A stretch of DNA of 64,000 bases, taken from contig NC_135719.1 in NCBI RefSeq assembly GCF_964656455.1, forward strand, positions 133,733,284 to 133,797,283, given 5' to 3'. The position numbers were made by a program, and so were the translations under genes. Position 1 is the first letter of the stretch. Every line of letters begins with the position of its first letter. Below, in pieces: positions 22,909-33,672 of this stretch. Source of the DNA: Halichoerus grypus (Eukaryota; Chordata; Mammalia; Carnivora; Phocidae). The notes beneath the pieces are model-generated. The model did not search any database and had not been told where the DNA came from. It saw nothing but the letters and a program-made list of their open reading frames with translations.

Positions 22909-23399
22909 GATCAAATCTACAGTTAGTGTTAAAGAGGACCTAAATATTAACAGACTTATAGTGGAACTTGCTTCAATTCTAAGTGCAGTGATTTTCCATT
23001 TTTAACTCAGTCTCCACCATTTTTTTTTAAATTGAAGTCCTTACTGCCTATCAGTGGAAATGAACACGCTTGAACTCCTGATACAGGTGAGAATACAGTC
23101 TCTCACTGAAACAAAGCATTAGTCGTGGACAGAAATTTATCAGAACTTTTGGCTTTGGCAAATCACAAAGTCTTAAAAACCGCTATAAAATTATGTAATT
23201 TATCAATGAAAGAATTTCCAGTGGTGGTTTTGAATCATCAGTGGATAAGAAGATTCTCATGCTCCTTCCCCTTCCTTCTCGTACAGAGTAGAATAGCAAT
23301 AGTCTCATTGAGATGTCTATGAGAAAGACAGAGAGAGTGCTTGCTTAAGTGTTTTTTGGGTTTGGTATTTTCATTTCAGTAAAATCTGATTTTGAAACT
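22909..23399. other. Unique DNA, nothing recognised
   Basis: The frame 23125-23322 (65 codons) is unsupported by any domain or context. Confidence 0.5.
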
Positions 23400-23535
23400 T
23401 GAACTTGGTAATTTATTACTTGTTGAGAGCACAAGTTGTAGAATGAGGTCAAGTGTGCTTTAAATTCTGGCTTGCTACTTATTAGCTAAATACTCTAAGA
23501 AAGTTGCCTAACTATTCAGAGATGAAGTTTCCTAA
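23400..23535 (+). mobile_element. MIR relic, sense
   Basis: MIR landmarks in order: 'gagagcacaagttgtagaat', 'ctggcttgctacttattagc', 'aagaaagttgcctaac', 'gaagtttcctaatatgtaag'. It is diverged and truncated at both ends. Confidence 0.75.
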
Positions 23536-23589
23536 TATGTAAGGCAGAGAATGAGAATTCATTAATTGATAAATTTCATTTAAATAATA

Positions 23590-23960
23590 ATTTTTGATTC
23601 TATGTAATGCCAGACATTGTGCTGTGCTCTGAAGATATAAGGATGTACACTGACCACACACAGCAGCCTCCCAGAGCTCCCGCTCAGCGAGGTCGATAAA
23701 TGTGCCCCCTCAGGAGTCACAGGGATGACAGTAAAATGACAGGATGCGTGCAACAAAGGAAAGGTACTCATGGGGGCATATTATGAGGGGAGTGTCGGTT
23801 AATTAGAAGTGTCAAGGAAGACACTGACTTTTGCAATAAGCTAAGATCTGGGCGATAAGCAGGAGTTCACCAACTAAGGAAAGGAAAGAATATTATGCTT
23901 TAGGTAACAAACAATAGCCCCCAAGGTACAAAGAGTACTGGCAGATACAAGGGACAGAAA
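23590..23960 (-). mobile_element. L2 LINE, antisense, CpG-retaining
   Basis: Begins with 'gccagacattgtgctgtg', complement of the L2 3' part, then a diverged body. Unusually for an old repeat here it keeps about nine CpGs between 23681 and 23996. A further antisense L2 segment resumes at about 24400, after an L1M piece, so the two were probably one element. Confidence 0.65.
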
Positions 23961-24000
23961 GTAAACCAGTGTGCCTGAGGGAAAACGTCTACGTGCGTAC

Positions 24001-24320
24001 CTGTGTGCACATGCACACATGCATTTATGAAAAACATAACACATTATAAACATAAAATAGAATCACATTTTACAAATTTTTCTGCAACTTGCTTTTGTAA
24101 AAATATTATAAGCACAGATATCTTTCACAACCATTCATATATATCTACTTCCTCCATTTTAATGATTGGCTTGGGTTCCTATAGGTTTAGCACTATAAGT
24201 AACTATTCTTTTACTGATAAAAATTTGAGTATTTTATATTTTTTAATTATATTAATGTGTCAGTGAATGTTCTTGTACCTGTACCTTAGCCCAATCATGT
24301 TGATATTTCAGTAAGACAGT
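24001..24320 (-). mobile_element. Old L1M fragment, antisense
   Basis: The + strand resembles the complement of an L1M 3' region: 'acataaaatagaatcacatt', 'cttgcttttgtaaaaat', 'atatatctacttcctccat' and 'gaatgttcttgtacct'. The copy is ancient, and its position between two antisense L2 pieces suggests it inserted into an L2. Confidence 0.6.
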
Positions 24321-24399
24321 CAAATTCTTGCTTGTATTTATACTCCAAACACAGACATCACTGCTGTGCCTTGTGGGAATTTTGGTTTAATGAGAAGTA

Positions 24400-24690
24400 A
24401 ATAGCCACATGAATGAATTCATAATTAAAATGTTGGTAGACATTCTAAAGGAAAGTAAAGCATTTTAAAAAGCTGGGGAACCTGATTTCAACAGGTGCAA
24501 TGGGTCAGAGATGGCCTTTTAGGCTGAGACAGCAATAGAAATTAGCTCTGTGAGGCTGGGACCTGTGGGGATTTAGGGAAGAGAGAAAGGGTCATCTTAT
24601 CTGACCAAGAAGGCTGAAAACCTTATCAAGAAGGTCATAGGTTTGAGGAACATGGATACCCGGAGCACACTACACCTACAGAGAATGCCA
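24400..24690 (-). mobile_element. L2 LINE, antisense (continuation)
   Basis: Shows 'gatggccttttaggctgag' and 'gaagagagaaagggtcatc', typical of the antisense L2 3' UTR downstream of the part at 23590-23960. Confidence 0.55.
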
Positions 24691-24919
24691 GAAAATGAAG
24701 CGGGAAGTGGGACTCAGCTATACACAAAGCCTTGTGATTATACTTTAAGGTTCTTTGTGCACTGAAATTATCAGTTCTATTTGATTCTTTCCTGTTCCCT
24801 TTTGAATTATTTTTTTTCCCTTTGAATTATTGAAGTTGACTAACCAGGCAACTATTTTGTAAGTGCCCGGCATCCTTTCCACATTTATACTTTCTTTCTT
24901 TTAAGCCACCCACTTGCAA

Positions 24920-25104
24920 AGACCACAGACTACACATAAGAATCACTTGGGAGTTGGAGAGGTTAAAAAAGAAAAAAAAAAAAAAACAACTAATTCTTTG
25001 GCCCACCTCCATAAAATCTGATATAGTCAGTCCAAGCAGATTCTGGACATCAGATTTTTTTTAAAGTTTCTTGGGTGGAGCCTGGTTTGAGCACTAGTGT
25101 TCTA
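24920..25104. mobile_element. MER5-type hAT MITE, first of a pair
   Basis: The opening 'ctacacataagaatcacttg' and later 'gcccacctccataaaatctg' are the MER5 left part. The end 'gagcctggtttgagcactag' is a decayed terminal repeat. An A-run (24968-24986) is expanded inside it, and the minus-strand frame across it is spurious. Confidence 0.6.
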
Positions 25105-25265
25105 AGGCAGTACTTCTTAAACTATAATGTACATATGGATTACCTATAGATCTAGTTAAAATGCAGACTCTGATTCAGTAGGTCTGGGGTGGGCCTGAGA
25201 TTATTTTCTTGACCTGTTCCCAATGATTCTGAAGGTGCTGGAATGGGGAGACACTCTAAATAGCA
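25105..25265. mobile_element. MER5-type hAT MITE, second of a pair
   Basis: Starts 'ggcagtacttcttaaactat' and carries 'gactctgattcagtaggtctg' and 'caatgattctgaaggtgctg', the MER5B-like interior. It directly abuts the preceding element. Confidence 0.7.
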
Positions 25266-25594
25266 ATAATCTAAGGGACTCAAATTTGGGTTCATGACCA
25301 TATAGACAATAACCTCTCTGACCCAGCTGGGAATGGGGATGGGTAAAAAGATATGGAATATGGGGTCAGGAGACCTATATTTTATTATCTAAATTAGTAA
25401 ATGAATATAATTTATAAAAATAATTTATAAATGTATGATTTTTATCCAAGTCACTTTTACTGTCTTAAATACTAAATGAAAAATACGTATTTCAAAGGTT
25501 TCTCTGGAGGAATAAAACAGATAGAAACCTGAATATATTTTATAGTATATTATTATTACTATTGCTACTAAATATAATTATTGTCTTGTAGTGA
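25266..25594. other. Unique A+T-rich DNA, nothing recognised
   Basis: Short 'aatttataaa' iterations occur at about 25405-25430. No gene or nameable repeat. Confidence 0.5.
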
Positions 25595-25760
25595 TCAGTT
25601 ATTGGGCATCTACTGCATAACAGACATTGGGTTAGGTGCTTTTCCCATACATTGATTATAGTTTCATTATTTCCATTTTACAGAGAATAACGTGAACTGC
25701 ATTGGTTAAAGTTACTTGTAAACAGTGTAGAATTCTAAAAATGCATTTTATCATTATTGC
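25595..25760 (-). mobile_element. MIR relic, antisense
   Basis: The + strand shows 'gggcatctactgcataacag', 'acattgggttaggtgctttt' and 'tttccattttacagagaat', the complement of the MIR 3' half. Confidence 0.75.
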
Positions 25761-26878
25761 TTTCTTCTGAGGTCCTGTGGATCACTTTGATTTAATTGGC
25801 TGCTGGTTCTTTGTGATTTATAGACAGAATCCCTCACCTTCCTCTGTTCCTACTTTGTTCAATTATCCAACTTGAAGCTATCTTTCACCAATGCTTTGGG
25901 AGTAAAAGTGGGGACAAAATGTATCCATGGAGATGGTTCTTAAAAGGAAAAAAAAAATCCTCTTCTCCTCTCCCATTTTCTGCGTTAGTGTGCATGTGTG
26001 TGCATGGTCACATGCAAACATGTGCATGCATTAAGATTTAGCTCCTATTCTTTCCCCTGTTATTAGCTTTGCAGCTGTGACCTTCAAACTATATTCTGCC
26101 TTTCTAGAATTATCCACAAAAGTCACTGAACTCTTTTCTGTCACAATGCATGAATTAAAGAAACTTTTTTTTTTTTAATCTCAGCAATTTAAAGAGAACC
26201 CAATATACACATATAATGCTATGTTTTATTCTATATTTACTGACATTTAATATTAAGCTTAATTCTGGTCTTTTTGTAATTATAATGTGTAGCTTTACAT
26301 GTTTTTAATGCCTGTAATTTAAAAATGTTGCCATTTAAGGAAATAACAAACACTACTCATACATACTTCACAGCAAAAAAGCCAAATAAAGAAAATTCTG
26401 ACCTTTGGAATTCTTCGTTTCCTTTTCGACTGGTTTGCAGGTGTTCTGTGGCATTCAAATTCTTGTGGTCTTGGCATATCTTCAGAGTGGAAGGAATTAC
26501 TGTTTTGTAGAATTGAAAGTACAAATGTAATTAACATTCCTGTTTTATCATGTTAGTGATAGTAGAAAATTTATGATTTTTATTTTAGGTGTGAAATTAC
26601 ACATAAAATGGTTTTAAAACTGAAATGTAAAAAGAGGCCTCTAGTTCCTCATTGCTATTAAGAAATGTTATTAGTATTTTACATATTAACCTATTCTCCT
26701 AAGAATATAATGTCTTTTTCTTTAAAATCCAAAACATAAAAATCCTTTCATTTAGCATGATTCTATATCATCACTCTTTCTCTCCTCTACCCACTATTCA
26801 TACCTCCTTCTTGGTTTCACACCACTATAAAGGCATAGGAAAAACACCAAAAATATAAGAGAGCTGAGTAAATATATA
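25761..26878. other. Unique DNA, nothing recognised
   Basis: An alternating TG/CA stretch lies at 25985-26030 ('gtgtgcatgtgtgtgcatgg') and a T-run at about 26166-26176. Overlapping frames on both strands at 26319-26537 are mutual shadows without domain features. Confidence 0.5.
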
Positions 26879-26895
26879 TGGAAGGTTTTTTCTTT

Positions 26896-27087
26896 CAAAG
26901 ATTATTTATTTATTTGACAGAGAGAGAGACAGAGATATAGGGAACACAAGCAAGAGGAAGCGGCAGGCAGAGGGAGAAGCTAACTCCCATGGAGCAGGGA
27001 GCCTGACGTGGGGCTTGATCCCAGGACCCTGGGATCATGACCTGAGCCGAAGGCAGATGCTTAATGACTGAGCCACCCAGGCGCCCC
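26896..27087 (-). mobile_element. Can-SINE, antisense
   Basis: Reads 'aaagattatttatttattt', then a GA-rich part, then 'cctgagccgaaggcagatgc' and 'gagccacccaggcgcccc'. The flanks 'tggaaggttttttcttt' (26879-26895) and 'tggaggattttttttttt' (from 27088) are an imperfect TSD ending in T-runs. Confidence 0.97.
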
Positions 27088-27390
27088 TGGAGGATTTTTT
27101 TTTTAAGAGAGAAAATTCTACTCTACCTGATGACAAAATCTTCAGAAATGATATGAAAAATTTGGTCAACACTCTAAGTCTCTGTGTTTTGTAATGACTA
27201 GATATTCAGAATTATTTCAAGAAATGACTTAATGTTCCACTTTTCATTAGGGTATTTAACAGTTTGTTAGACAAAAATATGCATTTCTTATAGGATTTTT
27301 TTAAAATATAAGAAATGTTTCTGCAACTAGGGTGTTATTCCACAAAAATCTCAACAGAATTATGCACATAATCCATAAAGACAGGGAGGT

Positions 27391-27537
27391 GGGGAGAGAA
27401 AAGAAAAGGAAGAAGAAGAAAGAAGAAGAAAGAAGAAGAAAGAAGAAGAAGAAGAAGAAGAAGAGGAAGAACAGCAGCAGCAGGAGGAGGAGGAGGAAGG
27501 GAAAGGAGGAGTGGGGAGGAGGAAGGGGAAGAAGAGG
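27391..27537. repeat. Polypurine (GAA/GGA)n tract with a CAG run
   Basis: 81 consecutive purines (27391-27471), mostly GAA and AAG units, are followed by a short CAG run (27472-27483) and more GGA-rich purines to 27537 with a single T. Frames on both strands here are low-complexity translations. Long GAA-type mirror tracts can form intramolecular triplexes. Confidence 0.95.
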
Positions 27538-27766
27538 TCATATACCCTACATTGTTTAAGAATTAAGCAAATTCCATAGCATAAACTGAAGCACTAAAAA
27601 ATTTGAATGCCATCAAACCGGCCATTCTGAAGAAGTAATAAGCATCCCAACTTGTTACCTATTTTTAGCATGCTTGAGCATGGTGAGAGAGTATCAGGAA
27701 AGGAATTGTAAGTAGGGAACTCAACTAAGATCATGCCAATTTTCTTTATGTTAGGGCACATATTTT

Positions 27767-27942
27767 TTTAATGATTATATTTATTTATTTGAGAGAGAGA
27801 GCATGAGCAGGGGCAAAAAAGGAGAGGGAGAAGCAGACTCCCCGCTGAGCAGGGAGCCCAATTCTGGGCTCCATTCCAGGACCCGGGGATCATGACTTGA
27901 GCTGAAGGCAGATGCTTAACCAACTGAGCCACTCAGGTGCCC
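27767..27942 (-). mobile_element. Can-SINE, antisense
   Basis: Antisense tail 'atatttatttatttgagag' and 5' end complement 'gagccactcaggtgccc'. The TSD is 16 bp with one mismatch (27751-27766 and 27943-27958). Body substitutions indicate moderate age. Confidence 0.97.
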
Positions 27943-27958
27943 TTGGGGCACATATTTT

Positions 27959-29904
27959 GTTGCTAATCTGAACAAGAATTCCTGTCTTTGAGAGTAAATA
28001 CATAAAAAATTTTATTGGTTCTCTTCTTGGGACTTTTGGAGATCATGTAGCAAATTGCAGATTTGAACAGATCAGAAAAAAACAAAACAGAATTTCTGTT
28101 TTCAGCAAGCTTTCCACAGTCTCAATACCAGAGAAAGGAAGGAAATTATTGCTGAGAGTTTCACTCAACACATTTGACCAGCTAGTCAAATAATTTGACC
28201 TTCCCAGACAAGAGACATATCATAACTAGAAAGTGAAAGTTCCTAAGTCAAGAGAGTCATGTTGCAGAAGACATGGGAGAAGGGTAAAGGGGCAGAGATT
28301 AGGGTGAACATGAGCAAGGGAAAATGAAGGACAGAATATTTCCACCAAGAAACTGGGAATACTTGAAGGGCCATACAGGAAAGAGGTTAGAACAGAACTG
28401 TTTTGAGAAGGATCTCTGATAACTAATCATAGGCTTCCACACAAAGAATGCAGAATGTGAGGACACAAGAGCTGAGATAGAGGGAGTAAAACAATGCAAA
28501 TACTAAAATAAAAAAAAAAAAAAAAAAAAAAGGATAAAATGCTTTGGGGAGAGTACACCTCCTTTTGCAATTAATCCAAAAAGATAAGATAGAATAGGTG
28601 CAATATTCTGTTTCTCAATACTTGTTCCTGAGAATCTGACAGTACCTGCAAATTGTAATTTATGTTATTTTTAATATTAATAATCACCATCATCACAAAT
28701 ATAATTACATTGAGTTTTTACTGTTTTAAAATGTTTTCTGAATCATGCCATACCTATAATGAAATGCATTAACTAATCTGGTATTAGCTGCTTCACTTCA
28801 CTTTAAGTGAAGTTAAAATTTTTGGTTCACTGCATTGTATTTGCTTTATAACCAGCTAACATCTTCAGCCTAGCAAATCTCAGAACAGTTTATAGGTAGA
28901 TTCTTCAGGAAGAAGAGTCAGGGGCCAATTCAGCCCAGGGCTTGACTTCAAAACCAGCCCATTCTTGGTGTAATGTGTCTAAACTTCCTTCATATGAGAA
29001 CAGGAAATTGGTAAACAAAACCCTCTGAATGAACGAGGGGGTCTAGGTGGGAATGGGGCTAGCGGAGAAGATCATTATTATCTAATTTGGTTGCCTGAGT
29101 CACCAGAAGCAAAATGAGGGAGAAATTTCCTGGCATGTAGACAGCAAAGTCTAGCAATATTTGATTGATATAAACAGCTTTGCCAAATTGTCAGGCCTTT
29201 CAATACATATGTTTCAAAAAGACACTGAATTTAAAAACTACAGCAATTTAGCAGAGTGGCATATTTCCCACTTGATCACACTCTATATTAATGTTCTAAA
29301 ATATGGACAATTAAAAAGGAAATTTTTTTCTTACTTTTCATTTTACTTCAAATAATTTTCAAGAGCCAGTTCTTAACCAAAAACAGCTGTATCTTCAAGT
29401 CCCAATCATTATTACGGAATGATTTCTAAGAGTGCTTTGATTACTTTAATGTGGTTTAATTTTGAACATTCTAGTAAAATCTTATATAGTACACAAATGG
29501 AAAAGCCTAGTCAGTCTTAAAAAGCCTTTAAGAGCATATTTTTCACTTCTTTCCTTATCCACATCTTTCGTTCATATTGAAATTCCTGAATTCATTTAGG
29601 GCATTTTCCACCAAATCACTTTCTTCATGGTCTTTCTGTATAGAGGATATGCGATCAGATGTTTTATTCAGCAAATGCATGTTAAGCATAGTCTTTTAGG
29701 CTGGAACTACCTGATAAATGTATGAGAGTAAAAGATATATCCTCTTCTTAGTTGCAAGGGAAACTGAAAAATGGGGGGAGAAATCATATGATTAATCTAC
29801 TACTGATGCTTTCTCTCTGATACAACTAGTGTCAAGTGGCCAAAAAAGTTTTTTTTTTTCCTCTTTTTTTTTTTTAATTCTAAATACATGTAAAGAGGGG
29901 ACAA
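27959..29904. other. Unique DNA, with an A-run and a palindrome
   Basis: No gene or nameable repeat in about 1.9 kb. An A-run spans about 28509-28532. A 19-bp palindrome, acttcactttaagtgaagt, occupies 28795-28813. Frames at 28299-28499 (minus) and 29161-29355 (plus) lack domains. Confidence 0.5.
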
Positions 29905-30080
29905 CATGATATAGTGAAAGAACCTGTTTGGAGTTAGATTGAGGCCTAAATATGGTTGATCCTACGTTGTGGGGAAGTTAATTATCAGACTGGCAATTCC
30001 TTTTTTTATAAAATGAGAATAAGTCCAATATTTCAAGGTAGTTCTGAGGGTTAGAAAGAGTGAAGTGATAGTGGCATGTT
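29905..30080 (+). mobile_element. MIR relic, sense
   Basis: MIR landmarks: 'gatatagtgaaagaacctgt', 'ggggaagttaattatcagac', 'ataaaatgagaataag' and 'agttctgagggttagaa', in consensus order. Confidence 0.75.
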
Positions 30081-30497
30081 ACTGTTTACTATCCAACTGG
30101 AACATAGGGAAAAAAAGAATATGTAAAAAAAAAAAAGAATAATATCAAAAAGAAAAACTTCAGTAAAAGGAAGGCGTAATTGTATTATCAAAAATCCCCT
30201 TAATAGTGCTTTATTTAGTCCTAAACAAGCTTGTATCATCTGACTTACTTGTAACTGATGCTGAGCTATCCAGAATTCATTAAAACTACCATTTCTCCTT
30301 GATGACTCAGTGAATACATTTTCTTTGTTTCACTAGGGAAGTTATTCACAGTTACTGCCAGTTCCCAGCCATTTCAGGGATTTTCCTGAGCATAACCCCA
30401 CTAAAATGATAATCTTCTATGGACTACTGTGGAATTAAAAATGTCTGGTTCATAAATCACTGTATTTCACAGCAAAATTTCCTTATAAAAAACGTTT
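30081..30497. other. Unique DNA, nothing recognised
   Basis: No open frame with domain character. An A-run at 30126-30135 is the only low-complexity feature. Confidence 0.5.
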
Positions 30498-30724
30498 GAG
30501 GACTCCTGGGTAGCTCAGTCCGTTAGGTGTCTTCCTTAGGCTCAGGTCCTGATCCCCAGGTCCTGGGATCCAGCCCACATTGGACTCCCTGCTCAGCTGG
30601 CTTCTCCCTCATCCTCTGCTCCTCTCCCCTGCTGATCCACTAGGCACACATGTGCCCTCACTCTCTCTCTCTCTCAAATAAATAATAAACATTTTTAATA
30701 AATAAATAATAAACTTTTTTTAAA
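30498..30724 (+). mobile_element. Can-SINE, sense, older copy
   Basis: Diverged 5' end 'gactcctgggtagctcagtc', B-box region 'tgggatccagcccacatt' and tail 'ctctctctctctcaaataaa'. No clear TSD remains. It lies just upstream of the LTR at 30738. The minus-strand frame at 30658-30849 spans the SINE tail and LTR edge and is not a gene. Confidence 0.93.
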
Positions 30725-30737
30725 AGGGTGAAAATCA

Positions 30738-31580
30738 TATATAATAAGAAATATATTTGGTATTTGTTCTCATAACCTGGCTCAGAGCACCAAAAACCCT
30801 TATAATTTCTTGAGTGATAGAGGGAGAGGAGTATTTTTTTGTTATTCATGATGAGGCCCTTTCAACTATACCTAAATTTATGCCAGTGAAGTGACTCTTG
30901 ATGGTCCCCTAGATAGCTTCAGGATGGGGGCTGGTTACCACAGGAATGAACTAAGTGATTAGAGGGTTGGGACTTTCAGCCCAACCCCCCAAACTCTGGG
31001 GAGGGGAGCAGGAATGGGGATTTAGTTAATCACTGGTGATCAATGATATGCCTATGTAATGGAACTTCCATCAAAACCCTAAATGAAGGAGTTCAGAGAC
31101 CTTTCAGTATGAACATATCCACATGCTAAGGGCCTGACACACTCCAATGTCCATGGAGACAGAAGCTCTTGCACTGAGGACACTTCCACACCTCACCTTA
31201 TGTACCTCATCATTCATTTTTATCCTTTATAATATCCCTCATAATAAACCAGTAATAATTAGTGAAGTAGTTCCCTGGGTTGTTAGCCATTACTGCAAAT
31301 TGTCAAACCTCAGGAGGGGGTTGTGGGAATCCCTAATTTGTAGCCAAGCTGGACAGAAATATGCATAACCTAAGGACCTAGTACTTGTGATTGGTGTCTA
31401 CACTGGGGACAGCCTTGTGGGACCGAGCCTTAACTTGTGGTGTCCCCACTGAATCTGCATAGTTACTGTCATAATTGAATTAAATTCTAGGACTCCCACT
31501 TCACATCTGCAGGGAATTGGAGACTTGCTCCACTCAACTGGAGAACACATTTAGTTTCATACTGCTGTGAGGAAACAGTT
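30738..31580 (+). mobile_element. ERV solo LTR, sense (same family as 19745-20690)
   Basis: Landmarks in order: 'aaatatatttggtatttg', 'gaagtgactcttgatgg', 'attagagggttgggac', 'gcctatgtaatggaac', a polyadenylation signal (aataaa at 31243-31248), 'aggagggggttgtgggaat' and a terminal part with 'gagaacacattt'. No internal retroviral sequence adjoins it. The frame at 31147-31368 lies in the LTR. Subfamily unassigned. Confidence 0.78.
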
Positions 31581-33630
31581 ATCCTTTAAGGAGGGTCTGA
31601 AGTTAACCTCAGACTCACAATTTTTACCCATTAAAATGTATGTATTTGACTTGCTTTCTAAATGGTATGGCATCTGGGTTATTAAGAAAGTCTTCTAGAT
31701 CAGGTTTAAGGAAGTTCCTCAAGCAAGTAATGAGGATTTTTATTTCTTTTTTTTTCTCTAAAGCGGTCCCAAAGAAGCTTCATGCATTTCACAATGGATA
31801 GTATTATTGTTATGGGGCATTTAATCATAAATCCAAATATCTTCTTCAAAAAAACCAAGTTACCCCACTCCTAGCTTGACCACAGTTGACCACTGAAGCA
31901 CCAAATTCATATTCTTGCTCAGAAAAGAGAAAAAAAAAAACTGAATTCTCTCTCAGGAACTTGACCTAAAAATACAAAGATAATGAAAAAAGTAGTAGAG
32001 GAAATTGAAACTAAAAAGATAGCAGGCTTAGGTAGGTTCACAGCCGTGAGACTGTATGATAAGCTCAAGGTATAAGGAATCATAAACAATGGAGAAATGA
32101 GAAGATGAGGCTGTGGAGTCATGGTATGGGGCTCAGGGAACTGAGATCCAGGCAGATCTCCACTGGTCAAATATTTAGACTTGTTGTGGACCTAGATCAA
32201 TAGGACACTTCTTTTAAAAGTTTACCCCACCCATTGGGGGTAAATTATCCAATTCATTTACTAAGAGATTACATTTTTTCTCTAATTCTAATTAAGATGG
32301 CCCTGATGAGAAGTTGTACAACACAACAACAAACTACTGAAAGAAAAGAATATGCCCAAGAAGCACGGGTAGGAATCACAAGTAAACATTCAGAAGGAAT
32401 GAATCAATTGTCGATGAACCCTGAAGTAAAGATTCACAATTTCTTTTGATGGTGATCTTAGAATTACATTGGTTCACTCCCTTCCCCAAAGTACAGTCAA
32501 GCCTCCATCATGGTCAGCTATATCAGATTCCTGTTTCTAATCACAGTTTCCTCCACATAAACATTCAATAACTTTCCTCCACTGTTTTACTTTAGATATA
32601 ACTTTGTTCCCCACTATGAAAATAACCTAATTAGAATATTCATCTTCACTTTTTTCTAAAGCCATAAATGTTCCACCTCTTTAGTGTGTGTGTGTGTTGT
32701 GTGTAGGAGAGCAGAGCTATTCTTTCCCATCTGGGGAATTACTGTGAGTGTTTAATCAATTCAGTTTCTATGATGGCTATTATTGTTCTACCATATAAAA
32801 TTCATTATATACATATCTTCCAATACTAGTTAATTCATCAACCAACTTAGGCATTTATATATAAGCCTTGACTCCAAGGAGCTATGACAATGACGATAGG
32901 GGTAACTGTTGATACCTGGTCAAACCCAGAAGATAATATGTGGTCAGAAGAAACTTAGATTTTAGTGGTTAGGTTAAATTATTTTGCTATTAACCAAAGA
33001 CACACCTGAAAAAAATATATTTTTGAGTCCAAAGCAATTGGGAGATTTGGAGGCTTAGAAAAATGCATGATATTATCAGTTTCTACATTTGTTTCCACAT
33101 TTTGAAGAGATACAGTAGCAGAAGGTAAGCTCTAGAAGATTCTTCTGAGTCTAAAACATGGTGGTATTCTATCCATTTTATAGGACAAACTAAACATCAA
33201 TCAAGGAAAATATTGGTAATTAATTTCTATAAAATCTTTAGTTGGAAAAAAACTAGAAAACTGATGAATAGTACTTACAATTATCATGTTTTACCTGTTG
33301 TTTTGAAAATATAGGATAAAGCACATATTATGTTCACTGTTATACAATTATCACATAAAGTAGCTTACACGAAGACAGAATTTCCGAATTCCACTAGAAA
33401 TAGAAGGTTAAATGGGAGAAAAGCTTGTCAAATGAAATTATACGTATTGTCTTTCAAGTCAATACATATGCATATTTACAAGAAAGAAGATACTCAAACC
33501 TAACATTTGTATTCAATGTAATATAAAATTGTGTGCAGTGTAAAAAAATGAAGTACACATCCCAAGACTTACAAAGAAGATGAGGGAAGATAGTTGATCT
33601 TTGTACACAGTCCTCCCACTCACTCTTTCT

Positions 33631-33633
<3 letters not shown>
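31581..33633. other. Unique DNA, no gene seen
   Basis: About 2 kb without a nameable transposon. A short TG run occurs at about 32683-32704. The frames 31919-32170 (minus) and 32234-32449 (plus) have no recognisable domain. Confidence 0.5.

Positions 33634-33668
<35 letters not shown>
33634..33668. repeat. (AC)n microsatellite
   Basis: 35 bases of uninterrupted AC/CA repeats. The Cys/Val-alternating minus-strand frame across it is a translation of the repeat. Confidence 0.98.

Positions 33669-33672
<4 letters not shown>

Noticed and set aside
27391..27537. Possible CRISPR or other regularly spaced array
   Set aside because: It is simple triplet sequence with no spacer-repeat structure, and the window is vertebrate nuclear DNA.
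27332..27559. Lys/Arg-rich and Ser/Pro/Leu-rich frames on the two strands
   Set aside because: Both are translations of the polypurine tract.
31147..31368. Possible small gene of 73 codons
   Set aside because: It lies entirely in an ERV LTR, crosses its polyadenylation signal and shows no domain.
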